Shown here in pieces: positions 45,974 to 58,217 of a stretch of 64,000 bases of DNA (the first letter of the stretch is position 1; every line of letters begins with the position of its first letter). Made by a program: the position numbers and the translations under genes. The notes below the pieces were generated by a model. It was not told the origin of the DNA. It ran no database searches and worked only from the letters and a program-made list of their open reading frames with translations. This DNA is from Gamarada debralockiae (Eukaryota; Ascomycota; Leotiomycetes; Helotiales; Hyphodiscaceae): the NCBI GenBank assembly GCA_002803225.1, contig NXFV01000942.1:23527-87526 (forward strand), written 5' to 3'.

Positions 45974-46091
45974 CTGAATAGCCAACCCCACCTGAATAGC
46001 CAACTCCACCTGAATAGCCAACTCCACCTGAATAGCCAGCTCCACCTGAATAGCCAACTCCACCTGAATAGCCAACCCCACCTGAATAGCC
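45974..46091. repeat. 18-bp minisatellite, about 6.5 copies
   Basis: Six full copies of CTGAATAGCCAACTCCAC plus a partial copy, with one or two substitutions between copies (aaccccac, agctccac variants). Because the unit is divisible by three, both strands stay open: LNSQLH on the plus strand and LAIQVE on the minus strand. It begins about 125 bp beyond the stop of CHM7. No array-associated spacer variation is present, so it is not CRISPR. Confidence 0.9.
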
Positions 46092-46214
46092 ACTTTCTTA
46101 AACAACCTGAATTAGAATCAAATTAAGAGCCTTTTACTACCCTCTGAATCAACTACCTCTGTCCTACCTAGCCTCCCTGATGACCTCCACTTCCGTGCCT
46201 CCTTTACAGCCTCC

Positions 46215-47631
46215 TCAAATAGCCACTTGTGTTTCTTTGTCTGTCTCGGGAGGCTCCTTCTCCCTGGCCAGCCGTTCAGCTTCACCCAGTTCGTCTAGCC
46301 TTCTCCTCGTCTTCTCCGCCTCCTTGCGTTCTCTCTCCTCCCTTTCCTGCTTCTCAACTTCCGCAATCTTCGCTCTCTCCTCACCTTCCAAAGCCTCAAG
46401 CTCATCATCCACCTCGCTTTCATCCACACCCTGTCCTCCCTCAGCAATGACATTTCCAACCTCATCCACCTGTCCCATCTGTTCCCGCAACTGATCAACA
46501 ACATCATCCACCCTCTCCACGCCCCCGACTTCTTTATTCAATCCCGCCAACACCCTCACGCTTCCTTCCATAACTCGCACCAATTCAACTTGATCCGCCG
46601 CTTGCTCGATACTGCTGAACACCTCTTCCAGCTGCGCTAATGTTGCATGTCGTTTAGCTAGAGTTGTCTCTGCGAGTTTCTTAGATCGTAGAGCGGAGAG
46701 AGCTGAGACGCGGTTCTTCTTCTCAACCGCTTGTCGTGCGGTGAGGTTCAACTCATCGACTTTGGCTTCCAGGATCTTAGTCTGTATGTTCAGATCCGCA
46801 ATCAAAGTCTTGAGACTCGCAATCGTAGCATCCTCGGCCGTGATACCATCCGCTTCGCCTGATGCTCTCAACTTAACCGTCTCTCCATTCCAACTCACAG
46901 CACTCTTATCCCTAGCAAGATACCTTAACAGTACGTCAAAATCCGCGTCCGATAACCCCTTCCCATCTCTCGTTCCCAGCAAATCCCGAAATTTCTCTTT
47001 GAAAGGCCTCAGACTCCATATCCGCTCAACCCTGCTCCGCAGCCCCTTCGTCCTCGCCTCAAATTCCTTCCCCGCTTCCTCCAGATTCTTCAACACAACC
47101 AACCTCCTAGCATCAATCTTCTCACTCCCCCCAAATCCCAGACCCAATTGTTTGAGGCCCCATCCCAGAATCTCTCCTAGTGAAGGAAGCGCCCACTTGC
47201 TCCTATAAATGCTTTCCCTAGCCTCCACAAACTCCTTGAGTCCCATCCATTCTTTCCTTTGAATAGCCTCACTGACGACAGTTCCTAGCGCTAGTGGGCG
47301 CCCCCATTCTTTCGTCTCGAGGTCTAGGAAGAGAGTTTCGTCTAGGGAAAGGATTAGGCAGTCATTGGAGGGAAGGATGCCTGCGCGTGCAGCGTGCGAG
47401 AGGCCTTGTGTCCAGGTTGCTATGTTGGCTGCGTAGCCGTCGGGATTGAGGGTTCGGAGGGAAGAGAAGTCTGAGTAGAGTGCTACGAGACGTGCTCTGT
47501 GGGCAAATGATTAGCAAGTATTGAATGAAAGTTTTAGATTATGGAAGGGAAAGGGAGAAGTGGGAGGCAGACTTGCGGAATGCGGGCTCGTTGTTGAGGA
47601 GGTAGGTTAGGAGGGGCGACTCAGTGGACAT
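46215..47631 (-). CDS. CHM7: ESCRT-III-related Snf7-family protein (Chm7/CHMP7-like)
   Basis: Model complement(join(46215..47496,47573..47631)) gives 446 aa. The N-terminal half has degenerate winged-helix-like character, and the C-terminal half is a long Snf7 helical core (IASLKTLIADLNIQTKILEAKV, then KKNRVSALSALRSKKLAE) ending in a charged coiled coil. Length and the two-part layout fit Chm7/CHMP7, which recruits ESCRT-III to the inner nuclear membrane for envelope surveillance and sealing. The last 60 residues are strongly Glu/Arg-rich. The C-terminal MIM-type motif is not obvious. Assignment to Chm7 rather than another Snf7 member rests mostly on length. Confidence 0.8.
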
Positions 47632-47878
47632 CGTGCGTGCAGAGGTTTTTCATGTGAAGTAGTGGGCATTTGACGCGGAGAAGCGGTGTTGACGTCGCGA
47701 TGTTTTTGTTTATCGATAAGGTGAGGCAGAAGTGGCTGAGAGCGTGGGTCGATCAATATTTTGGGCGTCATTATACGAGTACGAGGTGCTGAGCAGAGCA
47801 GAGCAATGGTTACAAGTCAATTTATTCGTAAACTTTCAAGACTATACAATGCAATCCATAATTCATCCAGCTGATCAT

Positions 47879-49602
47879 TCACTCAATAACATAAGGTTCA
47901 GCCCCTTTCCCAAATATCAGATGCGGTTTCCGCTTCGCGAGATCCAAGATCGTTTGTGCGAAGACGCTGTTCGCCCCTATTTCCAAGTCAGCGTTTGTGT
48001 ATTCGAAGAGGAGATGTGACTTACAAGCAAACCAACTTCTGGTGTAATCATGTATCCTGTTCACATTAATACTCTCATGCACAAGACCCAATCGAGATGC
48101 TCCAAGAACAAGAGAAATACAACTCTCTATCTCTGTGTCGTCGTCCGAAGTCATCGCTTGTAGAAGGAGAGACATAGGCCAGGCGTATTCGAGGCCTATA
48201 TGGGGCCCTCCAATCCCATGAAAAGCCTTGCCCTCCAAATAATACGGGTTTCCCGCTTTCTCCAAAAGCATCTTCCTCGTATTCTTGTAAACCTCGTGAG
48301 TCCTATCCACGAAACCCAAAATGGGTAGAGCCAACAGACTAGGCACATTCGCATCATCCATGAGAATTTGGCTCCCATACCCATCCACCTCATAGGCGAA
48401 CACTTTCCCATAATTCTTGTGCTCCACCACGCCATAATTCCATATCCCGTCCGTGATGGACTGTGCTCTTTTCTCAAGGATTTGAGCCAGCCCGGCGTTC
48501 TTTGCAACTGTTAGGATTTCGGCTGTGCGTTTGAGCTCTACAGCCATCATGGCGTTGGCTGGGATGTAGAAGCCCAGGATAGTGGCGTCATCAGAAGGCC
48601 GGAATGCAGAGCGGATGAGCCCGGTGCCATAGTTGAGGGGGTTGCCAACGCCGGATAGGGGAAGGGTCTCGGTTCCTTGATTAGTGCGGCGGGAGAAGGT
48701 GTAGGAATTCTTTTGAAAGTGTCCGGTGGTTGGATCGAACGTTGATTGAGATTGTTGATCTAGAACTGTAAGCAGGGTATCAAGGGCCGTGTACCAGCGG
48801 GGAGTAAGGAAGTCGAGGGAGGAAGTGTGGTTGTAGAATGTGTTCCCTAGGGCGAGGAAATGTGCCAGGGAGTCGAGCTCGTATTTGCATTCAAATACGA
48901 AGGAGGGCTCGTAGGCTGGGTGGACATAGTCTTCCTGTCCATTTTGGGTTGGGGAGAGCTTGGATGCTGGGGGTGGCTGGAAGGCATTGCAGTAGGGTGA
49001 TTCGATCACGTATTCTGCTTGCGTGTTGATAGCTCCGAGGATGAGGTTGAATATCTTAGGATCTTTCTTTGCTAATGGCTGATATTGGAGGAGTTGGTTC
49101 GTAGAATCCCGAAGCCATTCTGCGTTTATGTCCCCAGTCACCACGAACGACTGTGCACCGTCCCATTTCCCAACATCGCGCATGCTCCGTTTCAGTTCTA
49201 TGTGCTTTATGGTGCCATCAACGTGCCATCGTACTGTCGTGTCGAGGGTATTTGGGAAAGCATTTTCGAAGAGTCGTGCGAGATCTTTGTTCTCCATCTT
49301 CCCTTTGATATCCTCGATAACCTGCTCTACCAAGGGAGAGCTAAATGTCCGGCAGTGGATCGAAGGTCGTTGGAAAGGGAGAGCCATCGGCCCCTCAGAG
49401 AGTGGTCGGCTTGAAAACAATTAGCAGAGGTCGTCAACTTTGGGTACGAGGCATACTGGCTGAATGTGGAGTATTTCTTGTAATCTGGACATGCTTTCCC
49501 ATACTGTTTGGTATCTTCCAAAGTCGCCTGCTTCGCGGCAAATGCTACCAAACTCCATGCCCCAAGCCATATTAAGCACGACTGTAAAGTAAAGTGATGC
49601 AT
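47879..49602 (-). CDS. Glycoside hydrolase family 125 exo-alpha-1,6-mannosidase
   Basis: Model complement(join(47879..47976,48025..49409,49448..49602)) gives 545 aa. A signal peptide (about 1-22) is followed by the GH125 fold: FPNTLDTTVRW, TGDINAEWLRDSTNQL, FVFECKYELDSL, YGSQILMDDANVPSLLALP and, across the last intron, SWFAWANSVFAQTIL. GH125 enzymes (formerly DUF1237) hydrolyse terminal alpha-1,6-linked mannose. The first intron is 38 nt (donor gtaccc, acceptor AAG) and was chosen because it joins QYAS to RPLSEGPMALPF as in relatives. Secretory location is inferred. Confidence 0.92.
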
Positions 49603-50199
49603 GTTGATTGATATGGTGTGGGGGAAGGTGCGTGGCCGATCAGGATTGAAGGGGGAGGTCTGTCATGAGGTCGACCAAAGGCGAGATTGTCGCTGGTGTT
49701 TCCACTCCACTCAATGGATGGGAAGTACCTGTGCACCCCGTTCTGTTGGTAGTCTATTCAGATGTCGCGGTGGCGTACAACTGATGTCGTTATATTTCTT
49801 CACGTTCGACGCTGTTGTTGTTTCGCTTCCTGAGTCCGGGAGCCTTGGTCACAAGGCTGTGCTGTCTCATCCGTTCAATCGTCCATTTTCCACCTCCCGT
49901 CCCACCCCAACTTTGCCACTGTACAACTCTCGCTTACACTCCTTTACTTCGCTCAAATATCTTCAATATGAGGACTTAATTTGTCAAAAGGTGTAAAGTT
50001 GCTCCTTGCTGACGTCTTTCCACTCACACAGCGGGTTCCTCATGGTCGTCCCGGCTTTTTCGCCGTCTTGGCTTGATTACAAAGTTTTAACTCCGATAAA
50101 CGGAGTCACCTCCACCCTGTTGATACATATATTGGTACAAGTTAAATTTTACTCCCCTATATATTTGGAAATCTTCAGCCACTTATATCTCACCTCATA
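49603..50199. other. Intergenic between divergent GH125 and MFS genes
   Basis: About 600 bp shared 5' region of two divergent genes. No additional coding sequence or strong repeat is recognised. Confidence 0.5.
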
Positions 50200-51940
50200 A
50201 TGTTCACCAAGGCTGGTCTGTACACATTTGTGTACGGCACACGTATAGGGAACGCTGGACCTCCCCCTTTTTTGAGATTTCGATCCTCCAATTTCTTCAT
50301 TATTGCTACAATCGCATTGGCCGTCTTTACTGTTCGTTATATTTCTCCTGCAGTTCATTATCAAATACACGGATGCTTACGACCTAGGATATCTTCCTTT
50401 ATTCGCTGGTAGTCCCCGTCTTGCCCTTCGCCCTGACCGTCAGAGCTGGCGTCGAAGAAAACGATGTGCAGAAATGGACCTCCATCTTTTTGAGTGTTTA
50501 TGGAGCTGCTTTAGCTGCAGGATCTCGTATGTTGCGCCCATTCAATCCGTTCCCTTCTTTTTACGTTCTAATGTTTCCTTTGCTAGCACTTTTTGGATGG
50601 CTCGCCGATAGCACCACGTCCCGACGCGTCCCCCTTCTTCTTGGCCTACTTGCTGTAGGAGCGTCGACTGCCCTTCTATGTGCTGGAACCTCTCTTGCGC
50701 TCCTACTGGCAGGGAGAGTACTCCAGGGGGTCTCCGGCGCTGTGGTTTGGACTGTGGGGCTTGCTCTTATCTCCGACAGCGTTGAAAAGGAAAAGATCGG
50801 GCAAGCCATGGGTTACATCGCACTTTCAATGAGCATAGGATCTATCACCGGTCCTCTCCTTGGTGGAGTTGTGTATGCCAAGGCTGGATACGTAGGTATT
50901 CGGGGAGTAATTATTTCCTATTCGGGGCTCTTTTATGATTTTATACTCTTGAATTGTGACTCTGGAGTAGCAACTCCAAAGCCCTTCCCAATGAAGTAAT
51001 ATGCTGACTCCCAAATCTTTCGCAGTATGCAGTTTTCGCCATGGGATTTGCAATTGTCGTTTTTGACATTTTCCTACGTCTGGTCATGATTGAGAAGTCA
51101 GTCGCTACGCAATGGTCTTTGTCAAATGACGCACCAGCAAATACCATGGAAGACTCGACATCCTCTCGGCCTACATCAGGAGATGAAATACAACCTGTTC
51201 CAGCACCAATTCAGTCAACACTGCCCTGCGAATCAGAGAAAACTCCACCAACCAAGAAAATTATCCGGCGCCTCCCACCAATGATCACTCTTCTCCGAAT
51301 TCCACGCCTCCTAGCGTCTCTCTTCGGCTGTTTCGTGCAAGCGACCTCTCTCGCATCATTTGATTCCGTCCTGCCCCTCTATGTCAAAAAAACGTTCCAT
51401 TGGAACTCATCCGGCGCAGGTCTGATTTTCGTCTGCCTCGTTATCCCTCAGTTCGTTGCACCCTTAGTAGGATTCCTTTCCGATCGTTCCGGACCACGAG
51501 GTCCAACCACTATTGGCCTCTTCGGGGCTATCCCATTCTGGGTCTGCCTCCGTTTCGTGACCTACGATTCCATCGGCCAGAAAGTCCTGTTGTGCGCAAT
51601 GTTAAGTATGATTGGGTTTTGTTTGACGCTCGTCATGGCTCCTTTGATGGCTGAGATTGACCACGTTGTTGAGCTGGAGGAGAAGAGGAAGCCGGGGAGT
51701 TTGGGGAAAAGAGGAGCAGCGGCTCAAGGGTTTGGATTGTTTAATGCCGCATTTGCCATTGGAACTTTAATTGGTCCTCTGTGGGCTGGTTTTGTGGTTC
51801 AGAATGCAGGATGGGGAACGATGGGATGGACTCTAGGCCTGTTGAGTGGTGTTGCCGCGGTATCAACGCTTATTTGGACGGGTGGGAGGATCAAGCTTAA
51901 AGGGAAAGAGGGGAGGATCGGTGAAGGTGCTGTAGTGTGA
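50200..51940 (+). CDS. Major facilitator superfamily transporter (DHA1-like)
   Basis: Model join(50200..50331,50388..50526,50587..50891,51026..51940) gives 496 aa. The splice at exon 1/2 joins ALAVFT to DIFLYSLVVPVLPFAL, the usual first-helix sequence of this subfamily. GWLADSTTSRR is the motif A loop between helices 2 and 3, and GRVLQGVSGAVVWTVGLALI and YAKAGYYAVFAMGF follow. A hydrophilic loop of about 60 residues separates the two halves. Resembles vesicular-amine/multidrug-type fungal transporters; substrate unknown. All introns have normal sites. Confidence 0.88.
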
Positions 51941-52601
51941 TCATTGGTTGCCTCAGTCAGTCCTGGCCCTCAGACGATAAGTGTTGACAAAGGAGGATTC
52001 AGAAAAGGAGATAGGATGTCTTATGGTTTTATGCGTTCTTGTGGTGAAAAGCGATGCAAGTGCACCCCGGCTTCTCATTGGTTTGGGTGGCGTTAGGAGG
52101 CGGCGTACAAGTACAAGTACGATGAACCAACTCTACTCCCAAACCCAATTCATTCCAGAAAACATCTCCAAGAATTACTAGAAGCGATTTCATTCCTTTT
52201 AACTCATTTATATTGTTTGAACCAATCACAGCCTCAAATCCCACCAATTTAGGCGACAGCCAACAACTTGGTGAACTGCAGACTCGCTTAGTGAGCATGA
52301 CCCCGCACATGACCCCCACTCTAGCTCCTTTGTATCTCAGTACCTTCGTACAAATCTGCCTCGCCATCCAGACAACCTTTGCCATTCGCTATCTCGGCGA
52401 GTGTATTCTTACCCCCCATCTGTAGGTTGAACCAGATTGAGGTTGACGGGAAGGAGAAACGCCCCGAAAGTGAGGCAGTATCACCTCAGTTGGCTTCGGG
52501 CAGTACACCGTCGCTCGCGCTCAAATATTCCTCCTTCTCATCCCACTGCAAGGTTCATTACAGGTCCCAAATTCACAGTTATCAATCTTCTAAGCATTAG
52601 A
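51941..52601. other. Intergenic / DPP III promoter
   Basis: No gene recognised. The frame of the following gene stays open upstream to 52437 with a basic, Arg-rich composition (MRLTGRRNAPK), so a longer N-terminal isoform with an organelle-targeting extension cannot be excluded. Confidence 0.4.
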
Positions 52602-55122
52602 ATGGATTCCTTTCAGCATCTCGCCGATATTCGCCCTCCAGTGTGTGGGCTGAATGTTGCAAAACATTTCGAAGGACTCACACCGAAGGAGAAGTTCTAT
52701 GCGCATTACATGAGCAGGTGCGTAGTATCCCCAAGTTTTCATAGTCTCTTCGCAGGGTTTGAATTAATTTGGATGATCGTGATTCTAATTCGTTCAAACT
52801 GCTTCAGAGCGGCGTTCGCAGGCACCAGAATCATTCTGCGGCAGGTCTCCCCTGAGTCTGAGATCATATTCGACTTGGTCCTTATCCTGTATAAACACTG
52901 CAATGGCGACTTTAAGTCGCTGTTCAATTCCCTCGGTCTCTCTGGCGAAGATCTGGATTTCTTTCTAGATTACGCGGCTATGGTTCTGGACAACATGGGC
53001 AATTACCGCGTAAGTACTCCTTTAAACACTTGAACCCCTTTGCTGAATATCCGTCAAGTCAAGCGGCGACAGAAAATTCGTTCCTCGCATACCAGCCAAA
53101 TCATTCTCCAAACTAGCCTCTAGTTCATCCGAAGCCGCAAATCTATATGCTCTTGTCGGAGATGATATCTATGACACAAATCCGAGCTCTTTAGGCTACC
53201 CTGGTGATTGTCTGATGAGCAATTACTATCCCGATTCGCCAAACCTCACTAAGGAAGAGATCGATGGTGTGCAAGCCTTTCTAGAGGTCAAGAAGATGTA
53301 TTCGGAGAATACCCGACTCAGGAAGATCCGCGAGAACGACAACGTGGTCTATGAATTGCTAATTGCTTCCGCCAGCATTTCCAAGCCGGGAAACGAGGAG
53401 TATTTTGACATCACTGCGCCCGATAGCGTCGTTGATGGAACTAAACTCAAGGTCACATACGGCGACTACTCAGCCGAACTCGTCTCCGTCATTGCAAACC
53501 TCTCTCAAGCTAAAGCATACGCCGCAAACTCAATCCAAGTTCAAATGCTAGATGCTTATATCGAGAGTTTCCAAAACGGTAGTATTGATTCCCACCGGGA
53601 ATCTCAAAAATGGTGGATCAAAGACGTCAGTCCGAGCGTAGAGACTAACATTGGATTTATCGAGCCGTATCGTGATCCCCACGGTGTTCGTGCTGAGTGG
53701 GAGGGCTTGGTTGCTATTGTGAATAAGGAGGAGTCGAAGAAATATTCTATCATGGTTGAAAGAAGCGAGGAGTTTGTTGTTAAGATGCCTTGGAATGGGG
53801 AGATGGGCGGTTATCGGGTGGGGGAGAAGGGTCCATTTGAGGCGGAGAAGTTTATGAGGCCTGATTATACGAGTTTGGAAGGTGGGTTTTTGAATCGTCC
53901 AATCCAAGCTTGGGAGCAGGGCTGATGTTTTAGTTTTGACGTTCTGCGTGAGTCAGATTTGGGTCGGTATCAATATCCCGAACGTAAGTTGAGCTCAAAG
54001 CCTACTTTTGTTTTCGTCTTTCTGACAATTGAGCAGTACGATGATATTCGCACAACCCTAGGATTCAAAAATGTCACGCTCGCGAACCGCATGGCAGCCA
54101 AAGCCTCGAATGAAGTCCTCCCCTTCATTCCCTCAGACGAACTCGACGACTACAACCGCCGCAGTCCCCTCTGCTCTACAATCACGACCGCAATTCACGA
54201 ACTTCTCGGGCACGGATCAGGACTCATGCTTGCGGAGACAGAGCCTGGGGTATTTAATTTCGATCATGAGAATCTACCCATCAGTCCAGTTGACGGAAAG
54301 CCAATATCCTCTTGGTATCAGATTGGACAGACTCGGGGAAGTGTGTTTGGAGGAATTGCGGGGAGTTACGAGGAGTGTAGGGCTGAGTCCACGGTCCTGT
54401 GGCTTGCTGCTGAGAAGGAGCTGCTCAAAATCTTTGGATGTAGGAAGGACGGTGGCGATGAGGGGTTTGATGAGAGTGAGTAGCGATGGCCGAGAAGAGG
54501 GCCAGATGCTGATTACGCGTATAGTGACATACACTATTTTCCAGGAGATGATCTTCTACGGCTTGACAGGTCTTGATTCTTATGATCCTGCAACAAAGGT
54601 AAGTCAACATCGCTGAAATCTGATTCACCATAGCACTGATAAACAAGCAGAAATGGGGACAAGCCCACTCTCGAGTAAGCCCCCCTTCCCCATTAGAAGC
54701 AGCTCGCTAACAACCCCTAGGCACGCTTCGCAATAGTGAAAGTCCTCCTCGCCGCGCCCGACGATTTCTTCGTCCTATCGCACTCCTCAGAATCCATGGA
54801 CGACCTCACCATTCGCATTGACAAAACTAAGATCCTCTCGTCCGGAATCCCCACAATCGGATCTTTCCTCCAAAAGCTCCATATCTACAAATCTACAGCA
54901 GATGTGGTGAAAGGTACGAAGCTGTATGAAGAGGTGACAGCTGTTGATGAGTACTTTTTGCGAGTGAGAGAAGTGGTCTTAAGGAAGAAGCAGCCGAGGA
55001 AATTGTTTGTGCAGCCGAATACTGTAGTTGAGAGAGTCAATGGGAAGGAGACGGTGGCGTTGAAGGATTATGAAGCTAGTTATATGGGTATTATCCAGAG
55101 TTGGGCTGAGAGAGGTGTTTGA
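52602..55122 (+). CDS. Dipeptidyl peptidase III (M49 metallopeptidase)
   Basis: Model join(52602..52717,52808..53009,53059..53881,53934..53983,54037..54439,54477..54598,54651..54674,54721..55122) totals 714 codons (713 aa), the normal family length. The zinc site is HELLGH (HEXXGH type) with EECRAE supplying the third ligand. GINIPNYDDIR and KKWGQAHSRARF also match the family. DPP III removes N-terminal dipeptides from small peptides in the cytosol. The junction at 54440-54476 is the weakest: a 37-nt intron (donor GTAGGA, acceptor GAG-AG) is the only one I found that restores the conserved frame. A 24-nt exon (54651-54674) is required. Confidence 0.85.
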
Positions 55123-55324
55123 AGACGGTTCATGAAACGACAGATAGAGTTAAAGAGGCAAAGGAGGCGGGCATTTGTTATTCAATTCCCGACACGTTTC
55201 CCTGTCCGAAGAAGTAAAGAGACTTTTAATATACCGGAAGGCCACAAGCTCCGCCGTCTGGCCTGTTTCCGAGTCCACCAAACAGACCGGTATCAAGCGC
55301 AGGTCCGTTCTTTCCTACAGCTGT

Positions 55325-55720
55325 TTAAATCACAATTACAGCCCTATATCTCATTCTCCCACTCCTCAACGTCTCGATGGTTTCTTCAATCCCATCTTTC
55401 ATTATTGGAAATGTCATAATCGTCAGCACAATATTCTTCTGGGAACAGAATTCAAGTAGTTGCTGAAGGCTGTGACGGGGTGCTACGAGTGATCCCTGGA
55501 TACGGACTGCGTTTAGGGTCGTCTGGAAGACTGGAACTTGCGAAGCCTCGGACGTGACCGTTAGCAGGTAGATACACCCGTTCGTTGCCATGAGGGAGAC
55601 GAGTCTGGGAGATACATGTCGGTGCTTCTATCCAAATTTCTGCTGAAGTTTGAAGAGTTTAAAAGAGGACATTGGCCATTGGCTTACAAATTGTAATCTA
55701 AACTGTCACTCCTACATACA
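55325..55720 (-). pseudogene. C-terminal fragment of a zinc-type alcohol dehydrogenase
   Basis: The minus-strand frame ending at 55325 reads VPVFQTTLNAVRIQGSLVA, SLQQLLEFC and GIEETIETLRSGRMRYR, the usual last 80 residues of medium-chain alcohol dehydrogenases. Neither the zinc ligands nor the Rossmann fold is found upstream, where only unrelated sequence follows. It looks like a truncated copy rather than an intact gene. Confidence 0.6.
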
Positions 55721-56269
55721 AATAAATGTTTCAGCGGCTTAATCTCATTCGTCCCGCTTTCGGAAGTTAGGACATGATATTCAGCCGGCCCAAAGCGACT
55801 CAAGAAGCTATGAGATGGAGAGTCTTTTGACTAGGTGCGTACGGGAGAATGCTACACTTACTAGCGAGCAAACTACGACAGAATGCAGAGACGGAGGAAC
55901 GAGTGTGCTTAGTACTTTTGTTTCGCGTATTTTGAAGTATGAATCTCTTTGATCTGTCTGATGTTAAAAGTTGTTATCTGACGTGAGTTCTGATGCTTTA
56001 TGCAGAATTCCAAAGTTTGAAGGCCATATGTCAGCTGTCGATATGGTAGAAATAGTGCCAGTCCAAGAAGTGGTTCTTCGCTTTGATTTTCTCGCACAAA
56101 AGCTAGTGCCTTACGCATGTTCGTCTCTTTTATGTTCCTCAGATCTGGCGTTCATGCACTCCCCTTTCTGGAGCAGGCCAACAACCCATTTCTCAGGGAT
56201 ATCTGGCTCAGACTCGTCACAACTGAGGGGCACAGCTAAGCACGACACGTCTATGGCCACAACAAGATA
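55721..56269. other. Unannotated interval between relics
   Basis: Low-complexity to AT-rich sequence with scattered stops in all frames. No family is readable. Confidence 0.4.
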
Positions 56270-57068
56270 AGTCGAATAGTGTGGGGCTGCTGGTATCCAA
56301 CGAACGAATGACCAAGTCGTCACGGGCTGATGGGATTCTACACCGAAATGCTGCTGTGGAAAGCAACATCGCCGGCCACATTTGCGAGCAGTCCAGAGCT
56401 CGAGGACGTTCAAGCGTCAAATGTTCCGGACTTCCATGCCCCGCCAATTCCTCCTTGGCCACTGCAATTCTCCTCGAGTGAAGCCACTCTGAACATCATT
56501 ATGTATAATGAATACCTTGGATGTGTGTTGGCAATGATCAGTACCACAGATGAAGATCCTGCCGCTCGAGAGATTGAGATCTTCAAACTTGCGTATCAAA
56601 ACCTCTGCATTTACGCCGGACTACTCAATGCTAGCAAGGGCAATCTGACAGTACCTACAAATCATGTGAAGCGTTGAACATGGGAATGTCAATATTCCTC
56701 TACCACGCAGCACGTCGGTGCTTTTCTAGAGCATGGCAACAGTGGACGATATCTACTCTCCGCTCAATTGGTCGCGAGAGTCTCCCAACGGCCATGCTTT
56801 AGCAAGCACACTTGAGAATTGGGCCAAGTAGAGCTCGGGTGGCACCGCAATGGGCCGTCTCAGAGCGGCATTGAGGCAACTTAAGTCTCCTTTGGGCTCT
56901 ATGCGTGACAGGCTGGTTCTAATGTTGATCCCCCGCGGCGAAGATGGTTTGAAAAATACCTTCTATCTCTGTTACGGTACTATAATAAAAGACAGTGACG
57001 AAAGAATAGTACGAATCCTTGCGCAAGCGACTTGGGAGCAAGATGAAACCGGACTATGGAGTCCTTGA
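56270..57068 (+). pseudogene. Remnant of a Zn2Cys6 transcription factor (C-terminal part)
   Basis: Plus-strand pieces (MGFYTEMLLWKATSPATF to LYAYQNLCIY-like helices at 56330-56677, then LKSPLGSMRDRLVLMLIPRG and AQATWEQDETGLWSP at 56850-57068) resemble the C-terminal regulatory region of fungal C6 zinc-cluster factors. No N-terminal CX2CX6C binuclear cluster exists upstream, and stops and frame changes separate the pieces. The assignment is by overall resemblance only. Confidence 0.35.
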
Positions 57069-58217
57069 ACTTCGACACCAATGATCCAACCGAGACTAGG
57101 GATCTCGATTTGCGACGTATACCAAGTAGTACCATTGTAGTTTCATCTTGGCGCCAGTCAGTTGAACATGGTTGGCGTGGCTTTCTTTCCTAGGCAAACA
57201 CCAACAATATTTCGGCAGCGTCAGATTTTCGATGTTACCAATTAGGCTGTGTCCGGAGGGAACAATTTTTACCCCTCTTTGGTTGGGCAACTCACATCGA
57301 CGAACCGAAGTACATGGAGGGAAGTTGTGCTGGGGAAGAAGTAGCCACGGAATCTGTTCGTGTAGCCTAGTACGTTTCTTGGAAGAGGAGAGTAGTTTTG
57401 AGAGATAACGAGGCTAGCCTCTTAGAGTTGGGCTGAGAGTGATGTTGAATGGTCGCAGGAGACCAAACTCATTTGGAATTAGGTCAAGAGGTTTGTGGTG
57501 GAAAATCGAGAGACAACTGCAGCTCGGAATTCGGCTCAGAGAGGGGTGATAAAGGTTTAAGAAATGAAACTATTTGAAATTAGGATAACAGAGAGACATA
57601 ATGGGGGCTCAGAAGACAGACGTAGATCCATGTGGCAAAAGCGAGAATGCATCAACACGCTGTGATGAGCCAAAGTACCGTGTCGACTACCGTAAGTTCA
57701 ACGAAAAACGTGGAAGAGTGGTACGCACTCTCTGAGACGCCGACTTGAGCGGAGTTGATCGCCGACCTTTTGCAGATATACCAACGCCAAATCTGATAAG
57801 CATTGAGCGTTCAGAATAAAAATCATTTGCACGTTAACAACCCGGTGCTCTTGGTCATGGATGATGCTCGTCTTCGTTGCTGCCCTAGTGGGGATATTCC
57901 GACTCGGCATCCGGCAGGTCGCCGACGTTACCCCTGAACACTGCAAGCGAATCCACTGCGGGGAGTAAATGATTGGAAGTCGCGATATTGTATCAATGCC
58001 AAGTCCGGACGGTACTGCTATATGAATTAAATCAGACGTATCAGAGTCTCTGTGTTGAAAGATAAATATGGTTCCATATCTCTCTGCATTTTACTTTCTT
58101 TTTATGTTCACGAGATTTTCAATTTCTCAAAGCCAAATTATAATTTCGAAAACGCTACAGACTTCTTCACATCTCTCACCATACCCAGCAAGTGGTTTTC
58201 CACTTCATCAATTCACG
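57069..58217. other. Intergenic, no gene recognised
   Basis: A minus-strand frame at 57698-57946 is open but matches no family I know. The final 150 bp are an in-frame extension of the following gene (from ATG 58068), which is either its leader or an N-terminal targeting segment. Confidence 0.4.

Noticed and set aside
45974..46091. Possible CRISPR array
   Set aside because: The 18-bp units are directly adjacent with no spacers, and the genome is fungal; it is a minisatellite.
54481..54545. Inactivating stop in dipeptidyl peptidase III
   Set aside because: A 37-nt intron at 54440-54476 avoids the TAG and yields the conserved frame and the normal length; left as a weak junction rather than a lesion.
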